DNA of 34,840 bases from the NCBI GenBank assembly GCA_902826715.1, contig CADEFX010000012.1, positions 1 to 34,840 on the forward strand, read 5' to 3'. Under the pieces are notes generated by a model. It was not told the DNA's origin and made no database searches. It was given only the letters and a program-made list of their open reading frames with translations. Positions 27,921-34,840 of the stretch are shown here, in pieces (the first letter of the stretch is position 1; every line of letters starts with the position of its first letter). Position numbers and translations under genes: made by a program. Source of the DNA: an uncultured Hyphomicrobiales bacterium (lineage in GTDB: Bacteria > Pseudomonadota > Alphaproteobacteria > Rhizobiales > Hyphomicrobiaceae).

Positions 27921-29552
27921 TTAGCGATAGGCAGGGGCGGCGATGCTCTCGGTCATGACGTTGATGCACGCCGGCTTGCCGCTGGCGATGGCGCGTTCGA
28001 TGGCGCCGGGCAGGTTCTCGGTCTTGTCGACCATCTCCCCGTAGCCTCCAAGCGCAGTCACGACCTGATCATAGCGCGTGGGCAGCAGCGCGCAGCCGTG
28101 CATGCGATCGCGGCCATAGTCGCGGAGCTGGATCTGGCTCTCGGCGTTCCACGACGAGTCCGTGCCTACGATCGCCACGAACGGCAGGTTGTGCCGCACG
28201 GCCGTGTCGAACTCCGACATATGGAAGCCGAACGTGCCGTCGCCCAGCACGGCGATGACGGGTGCCTTCTTCTCGTAGCTGCGCGCGGCAATAGCAAACG
28301 GCAGTGCGGAGCCAATGGCGCCGGCGATGCCGTTGATGAGGCGCCGCTCGGCCTTGAGCATCGCCTGGCCCCATTGCGAGAACTCGCCGCCATCACAAAT
28401 GAGCACCGTGTCGGGATCGCGGTCCGCGATGGGACGGAGCGCGCGGAACACCTCCGCCGGATGCAGTTTGCCGGGCGTCTGCGATTTGAGCTCGGCCCAC
28501 GCTTTCGGCCGCCCATCGATGGCGGTATGCACCTCGGTGTGCCAGCCGCGGTCGCGCGGCGTTCGCTTTGCCGACCGCTGGATCAGCGCATCGATGGCCG
28601 GCACCGCATCGGCAACACACGCGAGTGCGATCGAGCCACCCTTCTCCTTCACCGCGCGCTCGACGAGCAGGCCCTCCGGATCGACGACGATGAGTTTGCA
28701 GGAGGGATCGAGTGCCGTTTCCGCGCCCCAGTGCAACGTAAAATCGAGCGGCTTGCCCAGCAGCACGATAAGATCCGCGCGCTTCAGAATGCTGGCGTAC
28801 GTGCCGAGCGTCGCATCGCGCAATCCGCGCACACTCTCCATGATGACGACTGGGGCGCCGGTCGCCGCCTCCAGCTTGGCGACGAGGGCGCGGCCACCGG
28901 TGTGGGCCAGTTGCGGGCCGGCCAGCAGCAATGGCCGCTTTGCCGCAGCAACAGCATCGAGGATGGCATCGGCCGCCGCATCGGCGAGCGCGACCACGCG
29001 CGGCGCGTATTTCTTGTCGGGCCACGCGATGGCGTTGGCCTCGACGTTTTCATCGAGGAGGTCGGACGGCAAGCTGACATGCACCGGTCCGGGGCGCCCG
29101 GTCGTCGCGATGCGGACGGCCTCCGCCATGTCGCGTCCGAGGTTGGCGGCGGACGTGGACGTCCAAGACGCCTTGGTCACGGGCGCGGCCATGTCGGCCT
29201 GGCGGATTTCCTGGAAGCCGCCGCGTCCGAGCTCGCTCGTCATGGCGTGGCCGGAGAGCAGGACCATGGGCGACTCCGCCGCGAGCGCCGTATACAGGGC
29301 CCCCACCGCATTGGCGTGCCCCGGCCCGCCCGTCACCATGGCGATGCCGGCCTCGCCGGTGAGCCGGCCCCAGGCGTCGGCCATGTGCACGGTGGCCGCC
29401 TCATGGCGGACGTGGATGAGCTCGAGCTTGGTCTCCAACGCCGCATCGAAGATCGACATGATGTGGTTGCCGGACAGCGTAAAGACCTTGGTCGTTCCCA
29501 GTTGCTCCAGAGAGCGCGCAACAATGTCGGCCCCTCTCAGGGTTTTGCTCAT
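27921..29552 (-). CDS. Thiamine-diphosphate-dependent enzyme (acetolactate synthase-like)
   Basis: The 543-residue product has the three-domain layout of the acetolactate synthase/oxalyl-CoA decarboxylase/benzaldehyde lyase group. It has an N-terminal pyrimidine-binding domain with the catalytic Glu in VRHEAATVHMADAW (E51), a central domain, and a C-terminal diphosphate-binding domain with GDGTFGFHMSEFDTAV. The second half of the cofactor motif reads GTDSSWNAES instead of the usual NN pair; relatives with a ND-x-x-WNAE pattern exist, so cofactor binding is plausible. No FAD-specific or CoA-specific motif was recognised. AAGGAA precedes the ATG. It is monocistronic; reaction unknown. Confidence 0.88.
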   Translation of the reverse strand: MSKTLRGADIVARSLEQLGTTKVFTLSGNHIMSIFDAALETKLELIHVRHEAATVHMADAWGRLTGEAGIAMVTGGPGHANAVGALYTALAAESPMVLLSGHAMTSELGRGGFQEIRQADMAAPVTKASWTSTSAANLGRDMAEAVRIATTGRPGPVHVSLPSDLLDENVEANAIAWPDKKYAPRVVALADAAADAILDAVAAAKRPLLLAGPQLAHTGGRALVAKLEAATGAPVVIMESVRGLRDATLGTYASILKRADLIVLLGKPLDFTLHWGAETALDPSCKLIVVDPEGLLVERAVKEKGGSIALACVADAVPAIDALIQRSAKRTPRDRGWHTEVHTAIDGRPKAWAELKSQTPGKLHPAEVFRALRPIADRDPDTVLICDGGEFSQWGQAMLKAERRLINGIAGAIGSALPFAIAARSYEKKAPVIAVLGDGTFGFHMSEFDTAVRHNLPFVAIVGTDSSWNAESQIQLRDYGRDRMHGCALLPTRYDQVVTALGGYGEMVDKTENLPGAIERAIASGKPACINVMTESIAAPAYR

Positions 29553-30124
29553 AGTGCGTTTCCTTCCAGGGGTGGCGCCAATGCGGCCGCGCTGCAGACA
29601 AGGCGAGCATCTTGCGAGTATCGTGACGCCCTGCTGACGCTGTCAAGGTATGGGCCATCCGCGTGAATCAGGGTCGGCGTGCGTTCTAGGCCACGGTGCG
29701 GGTATCGGCAGAGTGCCGGGGCGATAGACCAATCATGAACGCTTTGAAGAACACTGCACCGGCGATACGGCGACCTTCCAGAAATTTCGCCGACGATGGA
29801 GGCGGCGGCATAGATGGACGCACACCGGGCGAGTGATGGCCGACAAGCGGCTGCAACCCGAGCTTGCTCAGGACGGGAGCGTCGCCTGAGGCCGTCAAAG
29901 GGCAGGAGGCCGTTGTGCGGAACAGCCGCCTCAGGGAGTTTCACAACCATGGGCACGGCGACTGTGTATGTCGCGGGACCGCATGTGCGGAGACAGTGGC
30001 ATCGCATGGCCGGGTCATCTAAAATCTTTGAAGCCGGTGGCTGAAAGTGGCACAGGCTCCTGAGCCAAGTGTTGCTCTATCATGACGACGTACCGGTACA
30101 TCAAGCCGTTGAAAGGCTGCTGTC
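29553..30124. other. 572-base intergenic region without a recognisable gene
   Basis: The region separates the divergent ThDP enzyme gene (minus) and the HtrA-like gene (plus). It contains the ThDP promoter candidate at 29617-29646 and a perfect 10-base palindrome GTACCGGTAC at 30090-30099, close to the plus-strand gene. Open frames on both strands here (for example minus-strand 29549-30007 and 29686-29898) show no family features and no good ribosome-binding sites. It could hold a decayed gene or a regulatory RNA, but nothing supports either directly. Confidence 0.5.
29617..29646 (-). promoter_or_regulatory. Probable sigma70-type promoter of the ThDP enzyme gene
   Basis: On the minus strand, a perfect TTGACA (29646-29641) and GATACT (29622-29617, four of six consensus bases) are separated by 18 bases. 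The predicted start of transcription is about 55-60 bases before the ATG, leaving room for the AAGGAA ribosome site. Confidence 0.5.
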
Positions 30125-31066
30125 ATGCATCCCAATCCGGAAGACTACGCCTACGACCTCGAGGAGACTCTCGGTGCCGTCGTGGGTGTCAGAACGCTTA
30201 TTCCGCCTGACGCCTTCACGGCCGATACGCTCGGCACGGAGCGGCTGGGCAATGGTGTGCTGATCCGCAAGAACGGCGTCGTGCTGACGATCGGTTATCT
30301 CGTGACGGAGGCGGAGACCGTGTGGCTAAGCTTCGGCGATCGCGTCGTGCCGGGGCACGTGCTGGGCTTCGATCAAGTGACGGGCTTCGGGCTCGTGCAA
30401 GCGCTCGCGCGCCTGGATGTGTCTTGCTTGCCTTTGGGCGACTCCGACACGGTAAAGGTCGGTGAGGATGTGGTTGTTGCCGGTGGCGGGGGAAGGCAGG
30501 CAGCCATTGCCGCGCGCATCGTCGCCAAGCAGGAGTTTGCCGGTTACTGGGAGTATCTGCTCGACGAGGCTCTTTTTACCGCGCCGGGTCACCCGCATTG
30601 GGGCGGGACGGCGCTGATCGGGCCTGCTGGCGACCTCTTGGGCATCGGATCGCTGCAGGTGCAGCATCAGGTGCGCGAGTCGGCACAACCGGCAAACCTC
30701 AACATGATCGTGCCCATCAATCTGTTAAAACCTATCCTTGAGGACATCATGACTCAGGGCAGGGCCAAGCGTCCGCCGCGTCCATGGCTTGGGTTCTATG
30801 CCAGCGAGATCGGCAACCGCATCGTCATAACCGGCCTTGCGAGCCGCGGCCCGGCGCAGGAGGCTGACCTGAGGCCGGGCGATATCGTGATGTCGATCAA
30901 GGGGAGCAAGGTGACGACACTGTCGAGCTTGTTCCGGACGATCTGGTCGGTGGGGCCGGCTGGCGCCGACATCCCCATGAAGATCTTTCGCGATGGCAGC
31001 ACCTTCGAACTGGGTGTAACGTCAGCCGACCGCAACAGCTTTTTGAAAGGTCCGGTGCTGCATTGA
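30125..31066 (+). CDS. HtrA/DegP-like (S1C) protein with PDZ domain, catalytic triad apparently lost
   Basis: Residues about 15-205 follow the HtrA trypsin fold: GNGVLIRKNGVVLT, VLGFDQVT and GDLLGIGSL match the GSGVVI, DPxTD and GEVIGINT regions of DegP. Residues 220-300 form a PDZ domain (PWLGFYASEI, LRPGDIVMSIKG). At the catalytic positions the alignment gives Tyr58 for His (LTIGYLV for LTNNHVV), Gly87 for Asp (TGFG for TDIA) and Trp159 for Ser (HWGG for NSGG). The 313-residue product starts MHPNPEDYAYDLEE, without a signal peptide, so it is probably cytoplasmic. AAAGG precedes the ATG. It may act as a binding or scaffold protein. Confidence 0.85.
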   Translation: MHPNPEDYAYDLEETLGAVVGVRTLIPPDAFTADTLGTERLGNGVLIRKNGVVLTIGYLVTEAETVWLSFGDRVVPGHVLGFDQVTGFGLVQALARLDVSCLPLGDSDTVKVGEDVVVAGGGGRQAAIAARIVAKQEFAGYWEYLLDEALFTAPGHPHWGGTALIGPAGDLLGIGSLQVQHQVRESAQPANLNMIVPINLLKPILEDIMTQGRAKRPPRPWLGFYASEIGNRIVITGLASRGPAQEADLRPGDIVMSIKGSKVTTLSSLFRTIWSVGPAGADIPMKIFRDGSTFELGVTSADRNSFLKGPVLH

Positions 31067-31142
31067 AACAGGCCTTGATGGAGTTTGGCTGCTGGCGAAG
31101 CGCGCTCGGCACGCGCGGGTGGCCAACGGCGGGGAGGAAACG

Positions 31143-31931
31143 ATGAGCACCGTGTCTGTTCTCAAGGTGAAGCCGGTCCGCCAATCCGTTTCGGCGACCG
31201 AGTGGGAGGCCCGCGTTAATCTGGCGGCCTGCTATCGCCTCTGCGATCACTACGACATGTCGGACATGATCTACACGCACATCAGCGCGCGCGTGCCAGA
31301 CGAGAGCAATCGCTTCCTGCTCAATCCGCACGGGATGCTGTTCGATGAGATGACGGCATCGTGCTTCCTCAAGGTCGATCTTGACGGCAACGTCGTCTAC
31401 AAGCCGGAGCTTGAGCAGGGATATGGTTTGCACCCGGCCGGCTTTGTCATTCACAGCGCCATCTATAAGGCCCGCGCCGATGTGATGGCGGTGATGCACA
31501 CCCATACCATCCCCGGCATGGCGGTATCCTCCCTGAAGTGTGGGCTTCTGCCATTGACGCAGACGTCACATCGCTTCTATTCGCGTGTTGCCTATCATGA
31601 TTTCAACGGCCCTGAGCGCGATCTGGGTGAGCGTGAGAAGCTGGCGCAGCACCTCGGCAGCTACGACGTAATGATCCTGCGTAATCATGGCCTGCTCACC
31701 GTGGGCCCTAGCGTGCAGGAAACGTTCAACCGCATGTATGGCCTGGAGCGCTCGTGCCGGGCGCAACTCGCGGCCATGGCCTGCAACACCGAGCTCAACG
31801 TTCTCACCGACGAGATCGTCGACAAGTCCGTGGCCATGTACCAACCGGGTGTCGTGCGCCCATACGGTCTGCTGGAATGGCACGGCCTGCTGCGCATGCT
31901 CGATCGCAAAGACGCGTCCTATCGCGAATAG
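31143..31931 (+). CDS. Class II aldolase/adducin family protein
   Basis: Members are zinc-dependent aldolases, epimerases, or related enzymes of sugar-phosphate and sugar-acid catabolism. The 262-residue product shows the metal site H119 and H121 (VMHTHTIPGMAVSS) and H182 (LRNHGLLTVG). The region that carries the catalytic Glu in fuculose aldolase reads GYGLHPAGFVIHSAIY, as in the adducin-like branch, so aldol cleavage is not assured. An in-frame GTG at 31119 exists, but GGAGG six bases before the ATG at 31143 fixes the start. First gene of a three-gene plus-strand operon. Confidence 0.9.
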   Translation: MSTVSVLKVKPVRQSVSATEWEARVNLAACYRLCDHYDMSDMIYTHISARVPDESNRFLLNPHGMLFDEMTASCFLKVDLDGNVVYKPELEQGYGLHPAGFVIHSAIYKARADVMAVMHTHTIPGMAVSSLKCGLLPLTQTSHRFYSRVAYHDFNGPERDLGEREKLAQHLGSYDVMILRNHGLLTVGPSVQETFNRMYGLERSCRAQLAAMACNTELNVLTDEIVDKSVAMYQPGVVRPYGLLEWHGLLRMLDRKDASYRE

Positions 31932-31982
31932 GACGGCACGATTTTCGCCCTTCGACTTAACCCGAGCAGAGAGACATCCGAC

Positions 31983-32312
31983 ATGGCAAAAACGACGCCT
32001 CCCAACCCCGCCCGCGAAACGGTCCGCAAGGTTGCGCCGAAGCTCATCGATCTCACCGAGAAGGTGCTGTTCGGCGACGTGTGGGAGCGCTCCGAGTTGT
32101 CAAAGCGCGACCGCAGCCTGATCACGGTGGCGACGCTGGTGGCGCTCAATCGGACGGAGCAGCTTACCGGGCATCTTGGCCGGGCGCTTGATAACGGCGT
32201 GACCAAAGAGGAGATCGGCGAGCTGATCACGCATCTGGGCTTTTATGCCGGCTGGCCGTGCTCCATGTCGGCAGCGCTGGTCGCCACTGACGTGTTCGCG
32301 AAGCGGGACTAG
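31983..32312 (+). CDS. Carboxymuconolactone decarboxylase family protein
   Basis: The 109-residue product is a single CMD-type helical domain. It shows SKRDRSLITVATLVALNRTEQL followed by GHLGRALDNGVTKEEIGELITHLGFYAGWP (given as continuous family segments only in part here), the typical pattern of this fold. The CxxC redox pair of AhpD is absent; a lone Cys follows the GWP turn, so peroxidase-like redox chemistry is unlikely. It lies 51 bases after the aldolase-like gene and 12 before the dehydrogenase, suggesting a role in the same pathway. True gamma-carboxymuconolactone decarboxylase activity is possible but not supported by any protocatechuate genes nearby. Confidence 0.9.
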   Translation: MAKTTPPNPARETVRKVAPKLIDLTEKVLFGDVWERSELSKRDRSLITVATLVALNRTEQLTGHLGRALDNGVTKEEIGELITHLGFYAGWPCSMSAALVATDVFAKRD

Positions 32313-32324
32313 GCGGAGACCCCG

Positions 32325-33266
32325 ATGCAACTCGGATTCATCGGCCTGGGCATGATGGGCGCCAGCATGGCGGCCAATCTGCAGAAGGCTGGACACAAGC
32401 TCGTCGTAAACGACGTCCGTCGTGAGGCGGCGGACATTCATATTGCTAACAGCGCCAAATGGGCGGCGAGCCCGGCGGAGCTGGCCACACAGTGCGATGT
32501 GATCTTCCTGTCGTTGCCCGGACCGCCGGAGGTGGAAGCCGTGGCGTTGGGGGAGAGCGGACTTCTGGGCGGATTGAAACGCGGAGCGGCCGTGTTCGAT
32601 CTGTCCACCAACTCGCCGACGCTGGTGCGCAAGATTCACGCCGTCTACGCTGAGAAGGGCGTGCAGATGATGGATGCACCGGTCAGTGGCGGTCCGCATG
32701 GGGCGCGGTCGGGGCGGATGGCCATCTGGGTCGGCGGCGACAAGGCGACCTTCGACAAGTACAAGCCACTGCTCGATGCTATGGGCGATCAGGCCCGTTA
32801 CATCGGTGAGATCGGTGCCGGGGCGGTGGCCAAGCTCGTGCACAATTGCGCAGGCTATTGCATCCAGACGGCGTTGTCGGAGGTCTTCACCATGGGTGTC
32901 AAAGCGGGCGTTCCGCCGCTGGCGCTGTGGGAGGCGGTGCGCGGCGGAGCCCAGGGACGGCGCCGGACATTCGACGGGCTGATCGACCAGTTCCTTGTCA
33001 ATAAGTACGAGCCGGCGGCGTTCGCGCTCAAGCTCGCGCATAAGGACATGACGCTGGCGACGCAGCTCGGGCGCGAGATCGGCGTACCCATGCGGGTCGC
33101 CAATACCGCCATGGCGGAGATGACGGAAGCGCTCAATCGCGGCTGGGACAAGCAGGACTCGCGCTCCCCCATGAAGCTGCAGATCGAGCGCGCCGGCGTG
33201 AAGATCGAGGTTGATCGGCAAAAGATCGCCGAGGTTTTCGACCGCGATCCGCCGTTCAAGGGTTGA
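32325..33266 (+). CDS. NAD(P)-dependent beta-hydroxyacid dehydrogenase (3-hydroxyisobutyrate dehydrogenase family)
   Basis: Such enzymes oxidise beta-hydroxy acids such as 3-hydroxyisobutyrate, tartronate or L-threonate. The 313-residue product has the nucleotide-binding GFIGLGMMGASMAANL at the N-terminus, the substrate motif DAPVSGG at 117-123, and the catalytic K170 with N174 in GAVAKLVHN. Residues from about 175 form the helical C-terminal domain. GGAG is six bases before the ATG. It ends the plus-strand operon. Together with a class II aldolase-like gene it resembles clusters for four-carbon sugar acids, though this is only suggestive. Confidence 0.92.
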   Translation: MQLGFIGLGMMGASMAANLQKAGHKLVVNDVRREAADIHIANSAKWAASPAELATQCDVIFLSLPGPPEVEAVALGESGLLGGLKRGAAVFDLSTNSPTLVRKIHAVYAEKGVQMMDAPVSGGPHGARSGRMAIWVGGDKATFDKYKPLLDAMGDQARYIGEIGAGAVAKLVHNCAGYCIQTALSEVFTMGVKAGVPPLALWEAVRGGAQGRRRTFDGLIDQFLVNKYEPAAFALKLAHKDMTLATQLGREIGVPMRVANTAMAEMTEALNRGWDKQDSRSPMKLQIERAGVKIEVDRQKIAEVFDRDPPFKG

Positions 33267-33290
33267 TGGAACACGCGTCTATGTTGAACG

Positions 33291-33314
33291 AATGGGCCGC
33301 ATGAGCGGCCCATT
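33291..33314. terminator. Bidirectional intrinsic terminator between convergent genes
   Basis: AATGGGCCGC (33291-33300) and GCGGCCCATT (33305-33314) form a perfect 10-bp stem with an ATGA loop, 24 bases after the dehydrogenase stop and three bases before the stop of the convergent Gfo/Idh gene. Short A/T-rich ends on both sides suit termination in both directions, though the T-runs are short. Confidence 0.7.
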
Positions 33315-33317
33315 TGC

Positions 33318-34343
33318 TTATCCGATCACGCGCACCGGCTTGCCCGTCGCAGATGTTGCAATGAGCGCATCGATCAGGCGATGCACCTTCAAGGCTTCAG
33401 TACCGGTGACGCGCGGGGCGCGGCGCGTCGCGATGGCGTCAAGGAAATCAATCCAGACGCTGCGATGGTAGTCGTGCGGGAAGGCCATGGGATCGGCTCC
33501 GGTGCCGCCGGCCGAACCGTCGGCGACGTGCTCCTCTCGCGTGCCGTCCTGCCATTGCACGACAAGCGATGTGCCGGCGAGAGACGCCGTGCCCTTCTCG
33601 CCGACGAGATCGATGCGTTCGGCGAAGCCCGGATAGGCCGTCGTCGTCGCGTCGATGACGCCGATGGCACCATTGCCATAGCGCACGGCGGCCGCTGCCG
33701 TGTCCTCCGTCTCCATGTGATGCACGGGCGAGGTGATCGCGTAGCCGCTCACTTCCGCGATGGGGCCGGCCAGCGACATCATCAGGTCGAGCGTGTGAAT
33801 GCCCTGCGTGATCAGCACGCCGCCGCCGTCACGCGCACGCGCGCCGCGTCCGGGTTCGTCATAGTAGCTCTGCGGGCGCCACAGGCGGATCGACGTGGAG
33901 CAGTTCACGAGTGCGCCGAGGCGGCCGTCATCGATGATCGTCTTCAGTCGCTCGGCGGCAGGGCGGAAGCGATGCTGCAGCACCACGCCCAGCGTAACGC
34001 TGGCCTGCGCGGCGCAATCAACCAGTACCTGCGCCCGGCTCGTGGTGATTTCCAGCGGCTTTTCGAGCAGGATGTGCTTGCCCGCGGCCGCCGCTTTCTG
34101 CACCAGATCGAGGTGCGTATTGGGGGGCGACAAGATCGCGACGGCATTGATTGCGCGATCGGCGAGCAGAGCATCGAGGCCATCGGCGAATGCGAAAGGA
34201 TAGGCTTTGCCGAAGGCCTCGCGCCGCTGCGTACTGGGGCTCCAGGCCACGACATCGACTCGATCCCTGAGATCGAGCAGGCTCTTGGCATGGGGAGCGA
34301 CCGCCATGCCAAGGCCGATGAGGGCCACACGCTGCTTTGCCAT
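33318..34343 (-). CDS. Gfo/Idh/MocA family oxidoreductase
   Basis: The family holds NAD(P)-dependent sugar, inositol and glucose-fructose oxidoreductases. The 341-residue product has an N-terminal Rossmann domain (VALIGLGMAVAPH, residues 7-18), the EKP motif at 94-96 whose Lys is catalytic in relatives, and the GGVLITQGIHTLDL segment with H183. The C-terminal half is the usual open beta-sheet domain. The ATG at 34343 is preferred to a TTG two codons upstream. It follows the aldo/keto reductase gene by 25 bases on the same strand, likely one transcript. Confidence 0.92.
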   Translation of the reverse strand: MAKQRVALIGLGMAVAPHAKSLLDLRDRVDVVAWSPSTQRREAFGKAYPFAFADGLDALLADRAINAVAILSPPNTHLDLVQKAAAAGKHILLEKPLEITTSRAQVLVDCAAQASVTLGVVLQHRFRPAAERLKTIIDDGRLGALVNCSTSIRLWRPQSYYDEPGRGARARDGGGVLITQGIHTLDLMMSLAGPIAEVSGYAITSPVHHMETEDTAAAAVRYGNGAIGVIDATTTAYPGFAERIDLVGEKGTASLAGTSLVVQWQDGTREEHVADGSAGGTGADPMAFPHDYHRSVWIDFLDAIATRRAPRVTGTEALKVHRLIDALIATSATGKPVRVIG

Positions 34344-34368
34344 CTGCAAGAGCCCCAGCCCGCACCGC

Positions 34369-34840
34369 CTACTTCTTCGCGATCTTGTCGATCTCGGCGA
34401 TCTCCTCCGCCGTCAGCGCCCAATCGACCGCCTTGATGTTGGCGTCGATCTGCTCCGGCCTGGTTGCGCCGGCGATGACACTTGCTACCGCGGGGCGCGC
34501 CGCAAGCCAGCTGAAAGCCAGCTCCAGCAGCGTGTGGCCGCGCTGATCGGCAAACGTCTGCAGCTTCTCGATGATCGGCCAATTTGCATCCGTGACGTAG
34601 CGATCGGCGAGACGCTGCGTGTTGGTGAGGCGCGCACCTTGCGGCATGGGCGCGTTGCGCTTGTACTTGCCGGTCAGCATGCCGGAGGCCAGCGGGAAGA
34701 ACGGCAGGAGGCTCATGCCGTAGTGCTTCATAGCCGCATCGAGCTGCCCTTCGACGACGTTGCGCACAAGCAGACTGTACTCGTCCTGGCACGAGATGAA
34801 GGAATTGAGATTGAGGCGGGCGGACGTTTCCTGCGAGAGC
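34369..34840 (-). CDS. Aldo/keto reductase, C-terminal part (partial)
   Basis: The gene runs off the right edge; its first part, with the catalytic Tyr and Lys, lies outside. The visible 157 residues read in one frame from the edge to the stop at 34369. They contain the family segments QDEYSLLVRN, MSLLPFFPLASGMLTGKY and PAVASVIAGATRPEQIDANI, the last being the NADP-binding loop region of aldo/keto reductases. The GTG at 34767 is internal and not the start. Substrate cannot be judged. Confidence 0.9.
   Translation of the reverse strand, partial: LSQETSARLNLNSFISCQDEYSLLVRNVVEGQLDAAMKHYGMSLLPFFPLASGMLTGKYKRNAPMPQGARLTNTQRLADRYVTDANWPIIEKLQTFADQRGHTLLELAFSWLAARPAVASVIAGATRPEQIDANIKAVDWALTAEEIAEIDKIAKK

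Noticed and set aside
28098-29666. Long plus-strand open frames opposite the ThDP enzyme gene
   Set aside because: They have no ribosome-binding site or domain pattern and mirror a gene with a catalytic Glu and a ThDP motif.
29549-30007. A 152-codon minus-strand open frame upstream of the ThDP enzyme gene
   Set aside because: The product is rich in Arg, Ser and Pro, has no motif and no good ribosome site, and covers the likely ThDP gene promoter.

Overview
The window is GC-rich DNA from a bacterium, very probably an alphaproteobacterium of the Hyphomicrobiales (Rhizobiales). The evidence is the order tuf-rpsJ...secY-adk, the zinc-type adenylate kinase following secY directly, and the mix of tripartite tricarboxylate transporter (TTT), hydantoinase A/B and fused OppC-OppD genes that is common in soil and freshwater members of that order. 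This placement is an inference from gene content, not from a phylogeny.

Positions 1-12111 hold the S10 and spc ribosomal protein operons, all on the + strand: the 3' end of tuf, then rpsJ, rplC, rplD, rplW, rplB, rpsS, rplV, rpsC, rplP, rpmC, rpsQ, rplN, rplX, rplE, rpsN, rpsH, rplF, rplR, rpsE, rpmD, rplO, secY and adk. Gaps are short and several genes overlap, so co-transcription is likely. The genes that usually come next in this order of bacteria (rpsM, rpsK, rpoA, rplQ) are absent. Within about 140 bp of adk the sequence changes to accessory metabolism.

Positions 12112-17305 form a solute uptake and catabolism module: a TTT transporter (tctC, tctB, tctA), an RraA/HMG-aldolase-like gene on +, and a convergent mandelate-racemase-type enolase on -. 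Positions 17306-26919, all on -, form a second module: hyuA, hyuB, a Tat-exported substrate-binding protein, an OppB permease, a fused OppC-OppD permease/ATPase and an OppF ATPase. A palindromic dispersed repeat separates the binding protein from the membrane components. This looks like one import-and-hydrolysis system for a lactam, hydantoin or peptide-like compound.

Positions 27154-34840 are mixed: a UPF0114 (YqhA-type) membrane protein, a thiamine-diphosphate enzyme, an HtrA-like protein that appears to have lost all three protease catalytic residues, a three-gene + operon (class II aldolase/adducin, carboxymuconolactone decarboxylase-like, 3-hydroxyisobutyrate dehydrogenase-like), and, convergent to it, a Gfo/Idh/MocA oxidoreductase and a partial aldo/keto reductase. 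No transcriptional regulator is encoded anywhere in the 22 kb accessory part. I saw no tRNA, rRNA, CRISPR array, transposase or integrase.
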